The position numbers and the translations under genes were made by a program. Of a DNA stretch of 64,000 nucleotides, positions 24,010 to 36,100 are shown in pieces. The DNA is from Onthophagus taurus (Eukaryota; Arthropoda; Insecta; Coleoptera; Scarabaeidae). Location of the stretch: positions 36,711,501 through 36,775,500 of the forward strand of contig NC_091966.1 in NCBI RefSeq assembly GCF_036711975.1. The letters are read 5' to 3'. Under the pieces are notes generated by a model. That model made no database searches and was not told the origin of the DNA. It was given only the letters and a program-made list of their open reading frames with translations. The stretch's first letter is position 1, and each line of letters starts with the position of its first letter.

Positions 24010-25432
24010 ATGGAAGAATATAAACCGAGTGGTTCTGAAACTGAAACTCCGTCTAAAGTATCGCAAAAGAATTCAACAACAAAACTTAAGCAAAGTGTTA
24101 ATTTAAGACATAATTATTTTACACCGCCCTCGAGGTACACAAGACTGAGGAACCCTTTCGAAGCTCATCTATCAGAAAGATTCCACACAAATGTATTTAG
24201 GTGGATTTAATGTTTTATATTAATTATTTTTTTAATTCATTAATTTAATTTGGTGTAGCCCTTCTGCGTTCAAAGTATCTAGTCAACAAGTTGAAGATAA
24301 ATTCAAGTGGAGTATTGATGATATTTCATGTATAAAACCTGCGGATATTGATGAAACTGCAGCAGGACAATGCGATCACCATTTTGATAACACAATGGAA
24401 TCTCATGTTCAAGCCAAAATTGATCTCTTTTTTAGTCAAAGTGTTGTCCCTAGTCCTTTTAATAATGATTGCAAACCTGAACCTTTAGTTAAAGAGGTGG
24501 AAACTCCTATTAAGGATGTGAAGAGAACTTGTGAAGGTAAGAACAACAATTAATATCACTTTTTTAATTAATATTATATAATCCCAGTATCTACACAAAC
24601 TGCATTAAGTCTCCCAATGGATTTACCACCAGAATTAGAAAAAGCACTCCAACCATATTTTAATCCAGAAGAATTAAAATGTGTTGAATCTTCAAATCCA
24701 CCTATAGATGAATTACTCTATAAAAAATTATTTGATATTGAAGAATGTGATAGGAGTGATGGTGAGACAATCGAAAGTTCTCCTCCAAAATCATTACATT
24801 TATCTCCACTTACTGCCAATCCATCTCATTTACATTTATCACCCACCTTCAAATCAATAAGGTTTGAAGAAAATTTTGATAGGAACCTTGATGGTTCATT
24901 CAATTTGGATGAGTGCAATTTATCGCCGATTAGTGCTCATAGGAGCAATTACAGAGAGAGAAGTTCTGGAACTCGAATCGATTTTGAAGAACGTATGAGT
25001 TTAGATACAACCATGAATATGGTTCCAGATGTTTGTGGACCTATTCCGAAGACTGAATTTAATAGTTTTACAGAATGTAATGTTTCTATGAAAGAAGCTA
25101 ATACTTCAAATAGTTCCGGTTCTGTTATTAATTGGGATGTTGAATACAATAAAATTGAAGTATCAACACCAGTAAAAAACAATGTTGAAATGGATGTTTC
25201 AAACTCAAATACTCCTAAGTCATCTTTTGGATATAGAAAAAAATTATCCGCCAGTTTTGCTAATGAAGAGATTGCCAGATTGTCTGTTAGGAATTTCACT
25301 GGCAAATCATACGCGGATAACACTGATTTAACTGATCTCGGATATCAAACTGGAGCTACAACTGTTTTAGATGATAATTTGCTCAATATTTACGCTTCAA
25401 CGCCATCCAAAAAACTGTCTTATAATACATGA
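24010..25432 (+). CDS. bora: Aurora borealis (Bora), Aurora A/Polo activator
   Basis: Three exons, 24010-24200, 24259-24536 and 24588-25432, join in phase to give 437 residues. Bora binds and activates Aurora A, and helps it phosphorylate Polo kinase at mitotic entry. The conserved N-terminal segment is present: RNPFEAHL at 47-54 running through FHTNVFSPSAFKV, then KFKWSIDDISCIKPADID, and FFSQSVVPSPF. These short motifs carry the activity in other animals. The remaining two thirds is Ser/Thr/Asn-rich and predicted disordered, with several SP/TP sites (for example ETPSK, LSPIS, VSTPVK, NTPKSS), as expected for a protein regulated by Cdk1 and degradation. Length is shorter than fly and human Bora (about 540-560). 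The start is the only upstream ATG in frame. Confidence 0.93.
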
Positions 25433-25592
25433 ATTGTCCTGTATGTTTATGTATATTGAAAAAATTATATTTTGATAGATTATACTATATTAATTAAGAC
25501 CATTGCAGTATCTTTGCAGTGACTATTATTGCAATATTTATTTTAATACGTTTTGTTTTTTTTTTTTCGAAGACTATTTTCTTATTGTGTGT

Positions 25593-25609
25593 AATAAATT
25601 ATAAATAAA
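25593..25609 (+). terminator. bora: Polyadenylation signals of bora
   Basis: Two aataaa hexamers, at 25593 and 25604, lie about 165 nt after the bora stop codon. Confidence 0.6.
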
Positions 25610-25649
25610 ATTAATTTTAAACGTAGTTTTTTAATTTTAATACAGTCAA

Positions 25650-26143
25650 TTTATATAATAGAATTTCTTCCAATTTTAGTCAAATTAAGTTTCTAATTAA
25701 CTATTTATGTTCATTAATTATTTTGATTTTAACTCATTTGTTGTTTATTTTAGCGCCCTTCTTCAATGTACCAAAATCCTGGTAATGTCGTCATCAACTA
25801 TCGGTGTCAAAAGTCAAGGTTTTAAGATCGATATCTTCGCAAACGTTCGATAAAAAAAATTGCGCCAAAGTTTGTTGTAATCACTGAACATTTCTACGTA
25901 ACCTATGTTAATTTGAAAATTTTCGGATGCGCGGTTTTCTTTTTATCGAGAATTAAATGAAAAAAGTACCCGATTTTTTACGGTACCGGCAACTTTGTCT
26001 ACTTTGTGATTTTTTTTCTCAAAAACTATCGGATTAAAAAATTTTTAATTGTAAACAGGTGGTAGCCTGATGTGTTCTTAATGAGGGCCATATTTTATTT
26101 TTTCGATATTCCATATAATTTCGCGGAAAATCGCGATTTAGTT
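25650..26143. other. Intergenic stretch, probably old transposon
   Basis: No coding signal. From about 25750 the sequence resembles the non-coding interior of DNA transposons (homopolymers alternating with cgcg-containing words), and it may belong to the element whose inverted repeats begin at 26144. Confidence 0.35.
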
Positions 26144-26652
26144 GGACGCCGTTATGTCGAATACGGCTGGGTGGATTTCAACGGGGTTTTAACCAAAATC
26201 TGATAAATAATTGCGTTTATCAGATACCGTTATCAATTTTTCAATGTTATGTCTCTCTAATTTTTTTAGAGCGATTTAAACGAATTATAAATTAAAAAAG
26301 GAAGAGAAATAAGCCATGCGGGGAGAGTAGGGTTCCGTCCAATAGGAAAAGATGGTCCTGGTGTGTGTTTCAGAGACACGACGTCGCGCCTTTATTTCTT
26401 TATGTAGATAAGATGAAGGCGCGACGTACTGTCTGGAACGCACCCTTTTTTCCGATTGGACTTAACCCCCTCTCCCCGCATGGCTTATTTATGTTTCTTT
26501 TTAATTTATAATTTGCTTAAATCGCTCTATAAAAATTAGAGAGACATAACTTTGAAAAACTGATAACGGTATCCGATAATCGCAATTATTTGACATATTT
26601 TGGTCAAAATCGCGTTGAAATCCACCCAGCCGTTTTCGATATAACGGCGTCC
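26144..26652. mobile_element. Fold-back element / MITE with ~250-bp inverted arms
   Basis: The left arm starts ggacgccgttat and the right arm ends ataacggcgtcc. Matching words run inward in mirrored order: cggctgggtggatttcaacg, accaaaat, taccgttatca, ttatgtctctctaatttt, agagcgattt, aataagccatgcggggag, and acgacgtcgcgcctt, with the turn near 26398. The arms are about 85% identical by eye. No coding capacity, so it is a non-autonomous palindromic element. It directly abuts a LINE tail on its right. Confidence 0.88.
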
Positions 26653-26664
26653 CGGATAATGCTA

Positions 26665-27115
26665 AATTACTGTGGTGGGTCTTGGCCTGTTCTAGGATCA
26701 GCTTCCACTCTCTTCTATCTCGTGCCTTGGCCTTCCAATTTCTAACGCCTAGCATTTTTAGATTTTCTTCCACCTGGTCCTCATATCTGCTTCTAGGCCT
26801 TCTTCTCTTGCGGGTTCCAAAAACTGTTTGGCGGAACGTTTGCTTTAGGGGTTCCCTCTCATCCATCGTCCTTAACCTATTGTGTTTGACAGATTGTACA
26901 ATATTCGTCTCTTCATAGAGGCGGTACAACTCAAAGATGTAACGCCTTCTCCATATTCCGTTTTCCTAAACACCCCTGTATATGTGGCGGAGTACCTTTC
27001 TTTCAAAGCATCCCAATAGGTTTTCTTCATTTTTTGTCATCGTCCATGATTCTGACGCATACGTGAGGACAAGTTTTATAAGCGTTTTGTATATTAATAC
27101 CTTAGTTTTTGTTTG
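26665..27115 (-). pseudogene. LINE 3' end (RTE/BovB-like reverse transcriptase C-terminus)
   Basis: Minus strand reads LIYKTLIKLVLTYASESWTM, LGCFERKVLRHIYRGV, then ELYRLYEETNIVQSVKHNRL, KRRRPRSRYEDQVEENLKML and GVRNWKAKARDRREWKLILE. This is the complete order of blocks of the C-terminal tail of an RTE-type LINE, ending QAKTHHS. One frame break occurs at about 26935-26950. The portion normally reading LGHVxRM is shortened. It is 5'-truncated. Confidence 0.88.
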
Positions 27116-27139
27116 GTTACATGCTTACTAGAAAGCAAA

Positions 27140-27795
27140 ATCAACAATTACCGTTCTCCATGCTTTGATTAGCACATTAGAGGAGGCAATTGCAACCAAA
27201 GAGATAGCCCTATGTGTTTTCATAGACATAGAGGTTGCGTTTGGTAACACCTCCTATGAATCCATAGAATAGGCTCTAAACGTAAAAGATATCCGTCGAC
27301 AATCAAGTGGTGTACAGCCATGTTGACAAGTCGGCAGATCATAGCCAGTTTGGGAGGCGAGTCGCTGACTATAAAGGCGCTAAGAGGATGGATATGGTGC
27401 CTGGTAGTTGATGACTTGATGAACACCTAACTAAAAACGGATTTAAGATGCAAGGGTATGCTGATGACCTGGTACATCACAATCCGAGGTAAATATGATA
27501 CACCAGTACTAGGTGTAGAAGCAATGGGCTCAGCATCAATCCCAATAAAATCGAAATAGTCCCTTTCACTCGGAGAAGGAAGCTACAAATAAAAGCACCC
27601 TTCATTGAAACCAGAACTATTAACCCCAAAACAGAAGTTAAATACCTAGGGGTAATACTAGACAGTAAACTAAACTGGAACTCACACTTAGATAAGGTGA
27701 GGAAAAAGGCCATCATGGCAAACCAGATCTGCCGCAGGCTCCGAGGAAGAAACAGGGGTCTCAAACAACGAATGGCTCATTGCAAGGCCCGGCAG
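27140..27795 (+). pseudogene. R1-like LINE reverse transcriptase relic
   Basis: Plus strand shows CVFIDIEVAFGNTSYESIE (first catalytic Asp region), broken LLVVDDL-like sequence, then MQGYADDLV (catalytic YADD) at about 27450. Next comes INPNKIEIVPF-like sequence and EVKYLGVILDSKLNWNSHLD followed by KVRKKAIMANQICRRL, and the end block LKQRMAH. Frames change several times. ORFs on the minus strand over this stretch are shadows. Confidence 0.85.
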
Positions 27796-27821
27796 CAATA
27801 ATAATAATAGTTTTGTTGGTT

Positions 27822-28172
27822 ACCACGCATGACGTTAACAGTTTTCTCAGTCCAAAGTAAGTTCTATTAGCTATATACAGTCTTCTCTTAATTTCTGCAA
27901 CCATTATATTAATTTCATTTACCTGGGTTCACACTGGGATTACACCTTTAAACGTGTTTGGTTCACTAATCAGATCTTCAGGTGGTGTTAGCTGAAAGTT
28001 ATTAGCAACCTTCATATATTTTGTTTTGGACGTATTTAGCTGTAACCCTTGTCTCTCTGCTACCCCTTCCAATGATTTGAAGGCCTTTATGAGGTCCATT
28101 TTTGTTCTTGCTATAATAGCAAGAATCTAGAAATCTATGTCGTCGACGTATGTTAGTATCTGTACGCTTCTA
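27822..28172 (-). pseudogene. LINE reverse transcriptase, 3' half of a copy split by a mariner
   Basis: Minus strand starts RSVQILTYVDDIDF, the catalytic Y-x-D-D box, then ARTKMDLIKAFKSLEGVAER, QGLQLNTSKTKYMKV and VAEIKRRLYIANRTYFGL. A stop falls just after the catalytic box. The upstream half lies at 29304-29425 on the other side of the mariner at 28173-29303. Confidence 0.88.
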
Positions 28173-29303
28173 CAGGTGCATCAAAAAAATGTACTCACAC
28201 TTCGAATAACGAGAAAAACGTTATTTCTGAACATAAAGTGAAATGAATACAAAAGACAAATGTAATTGAAGAATCATCTTCGCAAATGTTCAAATTGATG
28301 ACCATTATTTTCTAAACAACGATGATAACGCGCACTAAGGGATACGCAAACGTTACGATACACATCATTAGGAATATCGCGACATTGTCTTTCAATTTCC
28401 AATTTCAATGCATCGATTATTCTTGGTTTGGTGCGATAAACTTTGTCTTTGACATATCCCCACAAAAAGAAGTCTATGGGCGTGAGATCTTGGCAACGCG
28501 CAGGGTATTCAATGGTACCCCTTCGTCCAATCCATGTGTTTGGAAAAGCTGCATCGGGGTGAGCTCGTACATCACGAGGGGAGCTTCATCTTGCTGAAAG
28601 TAAATCTCGTCGTCATCACCAAACATCTCTGAAATTTGTGGACCGACTAACTCCTGAAGCAAGTTGAGGTATCTTTCACCAGTGACAGTTCCGTTAAAAG
28701 AATAGTCCTATGATGCTCAATGCGGATATCTCACTCCACTGTTACACCTAGATGCTCAAGTGTTACATGAGTATATACAGGACACCAGTACGTGCAATTA
28801 TGGCGATTAATGAATAATTTTCTGTGGAAACCCTGCATCTTCTGCACATTGTGGTCAGGATCGTCTTCGTTGAGAGCATGGATTACAGTTGGAATGTAGC
28901 ATTTAGAGTGCAGCTGCTTCATGATGTGATAGATGCTATCTTTTGAGTTTTTTTCCTAGCAGTATATCGAAGAGATTGCTGTGGTGATCGAAGGAGTGTT
29001 TCCTGCACCTGTTCTTATTTTCCAGAGCTCGTGGATGTACGTGGTCGTTCAGAACATTTGTTATTGACGTTCTGGACGGGTCCATCTGCTTCAAATTAGT
29101 CTCTGATGCGAGCAATGTTCCGTCACGTTGGCGACGGTTTTGTAAATTCCCTTCTAAATCGTTTTTGCACTTCAATGGCGTTTTCGATCTTCCAAACTAA
29201 GTTGATTTTCTGATGCTGTGATTAATTATTTACACCTGCAATACAAAAAAGGCAGCATGTTAGCGACAGCTAAAGTGTGAGTACATCTTTTTGAGATATC
29301 CTG
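28173..29303 (-). mobile_element. Mariner-like element, complete with TA target duplication, degenerate transposase
   Basis: The left end caggtgcatcaaaaaaatg and the reverse-complemented right end caggatatctcaaaaagatg share tactcacactt further in. Both ends are bordered by TA (28171-28172, 29304-29305). The minus-strand transposase is broken: VIHALNEDDPDHNVQKM, FINRHNCTYWCPV, EIYFQQDEAPLV (second catalytic acid region), and WGYVKDKVYRTKPR near the C-terminus. A block RYHRCLENNGHQFEHL ends it. Length is 1131 bp. It is inactive because of stops and frameshifts. Confidence 0.9.
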
Positions 29304-29425
29304 TATTAATAGTGGTTCCTCTATATTCTATACCTGATTGTCTTACTGCCTTCTCCAGAGCGATGTTAAACAGATTGGCTATCCCCTTTGGCCTAGCCCC
29401 ACACCTGCCTGAAAGGATCTTGATA
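29304..29425 (-). pseudogene. LINE reverse transcriptase, 5' half of the copy split by the mariner
   Basis: Minus strand reads QPIKILSGRCGARPKGIANL then FNIALEKAVRQSGIEYRGT, corresponding to the conserved GxRQGDxLSxxLFNxxLE block. Its end, TTIN, joins directly and in frame to RSVQILTYVDDID of 27822-28172 when the mariner and one TA are removed. 29426-29767 beyond it holds no feature except the AASS 3' flank. Confidence 0.85.
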
Positions 29426-29767
29426 GGTTGTTTTGGACTTTCGACGGTTGATTTGCTTACCTATAATGATTTTCTTACCTTACCATATAAAAAGAGTCAA
29501 TTTCATCTTTTTTTAGTTGGCTGCGTCAAGTAAATAAGTGTAAAGCTACTTAAGCTACTTTACAAAACTTTCAACTAAGGCTGGTTTTCCTCATTTGAAG
29601 TACTGAAAGAGACATAGGAAGCGAATGTTTAATTGGATCATTTTGGATAAGATACATTGATCGAACAATGTTATATGTTTCTGATTTAACAAGATCATAT
29701 TCTAAATCTTTCTCATTTTGCTGTGCTTATATTTATTTGCTTAGTTATTATATGTACAATTATAGAA

Positions 29768-32700
29768 TTATGTAAACTTAGAAGTTTCTGTGCTGTATAA
29801 TCCTTCTAATCTCAATCTGGACAATAAAGGCCTATATATTTCGTGGGTAAACGGCAAAACAACTCCTTTCTGCTGAATTTCACCTACAATGAAAAAAATT
29901 AAATTTGATTCAAACATTTTAACATTTTAAGATTACTTACCATCTAAAACCATCTTTGCTGCAATAGCGGCTGGAAATCCAACCGTTTTAGCCATCGCTG
30001 AATGACCACCCACATCTCCATAAACCACCAAATTTATACCTCTTTCTTCTTTTCTGTTATCTGGCCAAACAATTCCAATGTCATGACGTAAAATAACCAA
30101 GTCCCTTTCGTCTTTTTCTAAATTAAGAAATTTGAATTAAATCACTTCATTAAATAATTATTATCTAATCGGTTATCTTACCTAAAGAAAGTTTTCTTGA
30201 TAAATAATAAGTAATTGTATCTAACGGTGTTCCGCATTTAACAACGTTTTGATCGCTAAATAATTCAAGATCTTCTAAAACTTCAACAGCAATTTCAGTG
30301 TTTGCTCGTTCAGATATTTTCTGCTTAAGATTTTCCGTTAACATATTAGCGTCCTCAAGACCTAATAAATTGCAAATTAATTGTCTCCAAGTTATATCTG
30401 GACCTTGAGTGTGAAGAACGGGAAGTGGGTTGGTGTCTAATAATCCTAAATATTGGAGGGCTCTTGCAGCTTCCGAAAATCCTTTGTATCTAATAGTTCC
30501 TCTTAAAAGAGTAACTGCGTCTTGTAATCCGTACAATTTCGCATAAACCATACTATCCCTATTTGGGAATCCTTCCAAATTAAATCCAGGTAAGAAATCT
30601 AAATCAGTTGTCGACGACATCAACTCTCCACCTTCTTGTATTTCAACAATTTGTCCTTTTCGCAGGTATTTAGCTGCGGATACAGTGTTTAAAAGTGCTC
30701 CTCGTGGGGACCAAGAAAATTTGTATCTAAGAGGATTTGCGCTGAATTCTGGTGCTGGTAAACCACCGCAATAAGATACGAATGATGTTACTCGACCACC
30801 CAATGCTTGAACGTCTTGGATGCACTCCAAAGCTAAAAGATGGTCAATTCCAGGATCAAGTCCAACTTCGTTTAAGATCGTTACGCCCGCGTTAACCGCT
30901 GCTTCGTGAAGTTCTTTCATGGTGTCACTTGCATAACTTGCCGTAACCATGTGTACTTTTTCTTGAATGCACGCTTTTGCAACTACTGGATGCATTGGGG
31001 CAGGGAGGATCGAAATAACAACATCAGCTCCTTTTACTAGTTCTTGTACGGATGCTGGATTTTCTATGGCATTAACGTAACGACTCTCAACACCACCATA
31101 TTTCCTTGCAAGATCATCACATTGATCTTTTTCTTCCGAAGCAACTACAATTCCAACGTCCATGTCTCTATGGAGGTATTCAACGAGAGGAGCTGAAACG
31201 CGACCTGTACCTAGGATGACTATTTTTTTTAATTGCACACCATCAGCTCCTTGCTGAGAACTTTTGCTGAAAATCAAAAAATTAATTTTAAATTTAATAT
31301 TTTGTGTGATTACTTACATTCCAACTTTTCGTAACTCATTGATATATTCGAAGTTGTTGGTTAGTTTTCCATTACTAGCTATAATTGCGCTTTCAACCGC
31401 TGGTAAAAATGATTGACTTTCTAAGGGTTTTGTTGCATCTGATTTAATGATATCGATGGCGTAAGGGAATAGCATATCTCCAAACATATCGGTGCTCTCT
31501 CTTGGAATTTGCGTTGGCATGTTATCAATACTACAAACCAATACTCCAGGTCCTTTAAAACTTTTAGTATCTTTATTTCTATCGGCATCGTAAAGGCAGA
31601 ATGGGGTGTCGATGGTGGTACATTCGTTCATAAACTCAATGGATCCACCAGGATCGGCTGAGATATCACAAATAGCTAACATCCGGTGTGGGAGAGCTGG
31701 AGCTCCAACTGACGTTGGTAACCAAGGTGTATGTGCGGATTTTAATAAATGTTTTGCATCGGGGATTGTGATCAATTTAGGACTATTAACAGCCCAATAA
31801 ATTCCGTTGATGATAACCGAAGCGTATGGGGCAATTTTTTTATTAAATGTTGATATATATCGTTCAGGATGTTCTTCATATTCGTTTGGATCGAATTTTC
31901 CACCTTCGATTCGTTCCAAATAGCTGCTTCTGCGTACTTCACATCCATAAACTTTGTTCAAACTTCCATGCTCAGCTGCTTTTTTTAATAACTCAGGGGA
32001 AACGTATTCGTGAGGGAGTTCTTGGAATACTTCTTGAGACCCTTGAGATACATTTCCGGAACCCGTAAAAACAAAAGTTAATGGCCCGATAGATTTTGGC
32101 ATCAAACCCAAAGCTATTTCATATCCAGTATCTCTCACAGCTTGTTTGGCCATACTAGAATTTCTATAATTATGCGCAGGACCAATGTGCATGAAAGGAG
32201 TGTGGTGGCCTAAAGCTAAAAGTCTTAACCCAAGTCCATGAAGGATGTTAACTGTTCCTGCAATCCCAGCCATCCTTCCAAAAGCAACAACTCGATTTCC
32301 ATATTCATCGGTTAATTTCTCGTAGTCTAGTAAGCGAATTCGTTTTTCTAAAATTGCATCTAATAAGGGCATATTAGTTTCTTGAGCTTTAATCGTGTGC
32401 GAAAACAAACAATAAGTTTTATCTGGTATCAATTGATCAATTGGGACTTGTTTAACCCCAAAAATAACGTTTGCCTCTGAAATATCTTCTTGCACAATCG
32501 CCCCTGCGTTAATATAAGCCTGCATTGGATACGCTCGTCTATTACTTGGTTGTACAATAACTTTAACACCATGTTTAACTAATTTTTTGACGTGAGCTGG
32601 TGAAAATGGTGCTCGTCTTTCCCAAACGCTTTGATCTTCACGTCTAATTGCTATGATTTTTCTATTCGACTAAAATTATAATTGACTTAAAATTAAAAAG

Positions 32701-32784
32701 GAAACAAATAAAATAATTACTTACATAAAATCTTGAAATGAAACGATCATTTCTAAAAACACGATCGAGTAGCACGCGATTCAT
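29768..32784 (-). CDS. AASS: Alpha-aminoadipic semialdehyde synthase (lysine-ketoglutarate reductase / saccharopine dehydrogenase), mitochondrial
   Basis: Five exons in transcript order, 32784-32725, 32669-31318, 31266-30182, 30117-29941, 29883-29768, join in phase to 929 residues, close to human AASS. The bifunctional enzyme condenses lysine with 2-oxoglutarate to saccharopine, then splits this into glutamate and aminoadipate semialdehyde. Residues 1-20 (exon 1) are Arg-rich with no Lys and fit a matrix presequence. The reductase half covers about 25-470, with [28 protein letters not shown] and the nucleotide loop [10 protein letters not shown]. The dehydrogenase half starts near 485 with [14 protein letters not shown]. 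It holds [15 protein letters not shown] and [20 protein letters not shown], and ends [13 protein letters not shown]. No break or missing key motif was seen. Its ATG lies 328 bp downstream of the end of the channel gene on the same strand. Confidence 0.96.
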
Positions 32785-33111
32785 GTTTACTTCTGCATGC
32801 CTTCTATAAATTATCAGTTTACTAGCGAGGGATAGTATCTTATGAGAGGAAAAATACGAACGATAAAGCAATTAAAAAACAACCTCTGACCTATCAGATA
32901 TTTTGAGTTTATTTTCTGATACGGTTCCGTATCGGTATTGCAATTCTTTACGTACAAATGTTATCTTTTTATAGTGTGTCAATGGTAGTAACCCTATTTT
33001 TAAAATATTACAGTTGTTATTGTGATAACCGACACGGCTTCTATTTGAACAATCTAGTTTTCTGCAAGATATAACGTGGACGTTTAAAATGTTATGAATA
33101 AATACGCGGAT

Positions 33112-36100
33112 TTAATCGTTCCGTTTCTTCCAATACCAAAACAGACGTAATGTGAAGAAGTAAACAATTTCGATTAAACTCAATACGCTACATCCTAAAA
33201 ATAAACCAATCATTCCGCCGATGTAAACTAAAATTGGGTTTCAAAAAATAAATTGATTAGGTTAAATGTATATAAATGCAAAACTGCGCTAATTCGAATA
33301 TGTATGTACAGTTTTATGTAATTTATTATTAATTTTATTTTTGTAATGTACCGTGTAATGTAATCAGTATTTATCTAATCCGGGTTAGTTGTATAAAAAC
33401 TTTCCATAAAACTTGAACTATAACGTGAAATGTAATGTTGTATCTTAATTAAAAAAACTCTCAAAAAACACGGCAGTGGACAAATAAAAACATCAACAAT
33501 TTGTCCAAGAATAGTAAGAAATATTCTTAATGAAGTGTTCTGGATAATTTGTAGAAGACGACTAAGTGCCTCATAATTAATCGAGAGAAGACAAATGTAG
33601 ACAAGAACTAGCACATATTCTATCGTTAGAGTTTTTAAAATTACATATTATATTTTTGTTAACTATAGATAGATTTGATTTGTATCGGCTGCTACTTTGG
33701 GAGAAGGATGGGTATTTTTAATGAAAATTACTGTTGGATGTATTTACAATTCATTTTAGTTCTCTAAACGGATTATGGATTATGTACAGCGATGGGTGAC
33801 GATAACATAGACTTTCTTAATGTTGAAACATTTATGTCATAGCGATTAGATGAACTATGGCTATGTAAGCACATTTGTCTTTCCAATATGATAACTGATA
33901 AAACAAGCAATGTGTTCTGTACTGAATACGTTCACATCTCTGATCGTGGCACGTATTTCCTAAATATTGAAGCTATCCACAACTTATGATAGATATATTA
34001 CTGAATCGAGACTTTAAAATCACAGATGCTCCTGTATTTGTGACGTCATTTGACATTTAACACTTTTCTATATTGCTCATAAACTTTATAAGAAATAGTA
34101 ATCGAGATGAATCAGACTTATGATAAATTCTTACGAACCATGACTATATTAGCAAATGTCAACTTAAAGACATTTCTTGATAAAAATAATCCTAGCGAAA
34201 TGATAGCCTTCTAAAGCTCGGGGGGGATTAAGAAATGCCTTTTGATCTTAATCCTAATAAAGTACAAATCTGAACCTGCACCTCCTCGTGGTAGAAGGCG
34301 GGCAATGCAAATCCAAGTAGGAACCGAGCAATCAGCGGCTTAAGTGATCCAACTACAACTGCTGAACAACTTCGGGTGAATGAACCGATAGACGAAAGAC
34401 ACTCTTTAGTACTGAGATTGAGAAATTGGTCTCGAAGTTGTAGGAATTGTCAAACAATCAACGGCGAAAAGATGCAGCAATCAAAAGGACTACTGCATTA
34501 GGAATCTACGGAAATCCTTTGTATAAAAAATCATCATGGCGATGCTCAGAACTAAGTTCTCCGGAGTAATAAGTTCTAACTATGTAAATAGACAAGCTAA
34601 AGGACACATGGAACGTAAGATCCATGTATGAACCAGGAAAAAAGGCAGGCAGAGGGAGATGTGACAAGTACGTGGGTGGATTTAGGTTAGAGATGAGAAA
34701 TGAAAGAATTTTATTGGTGATTTTAATATCTTTCTACATTTCTTAAATATGTTGTCTCTCCTCCGCCCACTACATTTTCCCATTTCATCAGTAGAGCTTA
34801 GTAAGATATCGCTGGGATGTGTACGGATCTCAACTTTAATTTACAAATGATTTGTAACTATTAGGCTAACTCTTAAGCTGGCGAGATATAAAGTGGCAAT
34901 AATGCGTGCACCAGGAAGCTCTGGTAGATTCAGAGATCAAGAAATGAGCGTTCTTATTAACGGAAAGCTACGATTTGGTAATGATGACCTATATTCTATA
35001 AGCATATGTGATTTTGAGATCTTCATATCCTTAGGGCCACAGATTAAAGTTCGAATGAATTTAAAGTTTTATCATTTACATGGGAAGCATATGGGATTTT
35101 GAGATTCCTTTACCCTCATTGTCATAGGTTATAAGTAAATGTAGAAAAAACTTTAAAATATCATCGATATGTGCTGTACTACGTATAGTATGTAAATTGC
35201 ATTATTTCTTTCAGACATTGATGTAATATCGAACGTAGTGCATGGCTTACTAATAAAAAAATAACAGCTAACTTAGCCTTTTTATAATTTTGATCAATTT
35301 CCTGATATTTCTAAAACGTTAATAGATAGTTAATAGATAAAGGAATTTTCGAAAATTCTGTTCCTAAGTGTTTCTCAACCTGCGTTCGCGGTATCCCAAA
35401 AACAGTTAACGTCATTCCAAATTCTTCTCAAGTTTCTAGTTTTGCTGTTTTTGCTCATGAGACAGGAAACAAGGGAAGTCCTGTCTCCTCCGTTCGTAGA
35501 TTTCCTCTCTTGCTATTCTTGTATCTGTTCTCCTAAATCTATTCCCAAATTTTTCTTCTGTTTTACCTTATCCTTATATAGTTTTTGTACTGTATGTTTT
35601 AGTTGCTATCCATGTTATCGATTACCTATCTTGAACTTATTCCATCTATCATTGAGATACTAGTGGACTTCTATGTCTACTTCTTGCTCTTCTAGGTTTC
35701 TTAAATTTATGGAGTTCTTCTTCGCACACCACGCTTCTTTCTTGTTTCTCAAGTTCTGTTGGTTTTAGCTTTTCATAGATTATTGTTGTTTCTTCTTTGG
35801 AGTTGGTGTCAGCTATCAATAATCGGCGATATGTGCTAAGTTCTGCAACTCTGATTCCTTCACGACTTAAATTGGGCGTCTTTTGGTTCAAGAATATGTT
35901 ATGTAATTTTCTGTTCACTTTCGTTTGTTTCATATATTATCTTACGAATAAAAATGTATCATGTAAACAAAAAAATATTCGTAGTACTCCCCTAATGCTC
36001 TCTGTTTTTCTATACGAGTTTGAATTCTAACGCAGAAGACCGTTTCTCATAAAACTCACAAAATTTGCTGTCAAATCATATTATTTTAATCCGAAAATAG

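Noticed and set aside
24949-25323. 124-codon minus-strand ORF over bora
   Set aside because: It lies entirely antisense to bora exon 3 and is explained by that exon's codon composition.
27220-27764. Minus-strand ORFs of 68 and 95 codons
   Set aside because: The plus strand here carries clear LINE reverse transcriptase blocks, so the minus frames are shadows.
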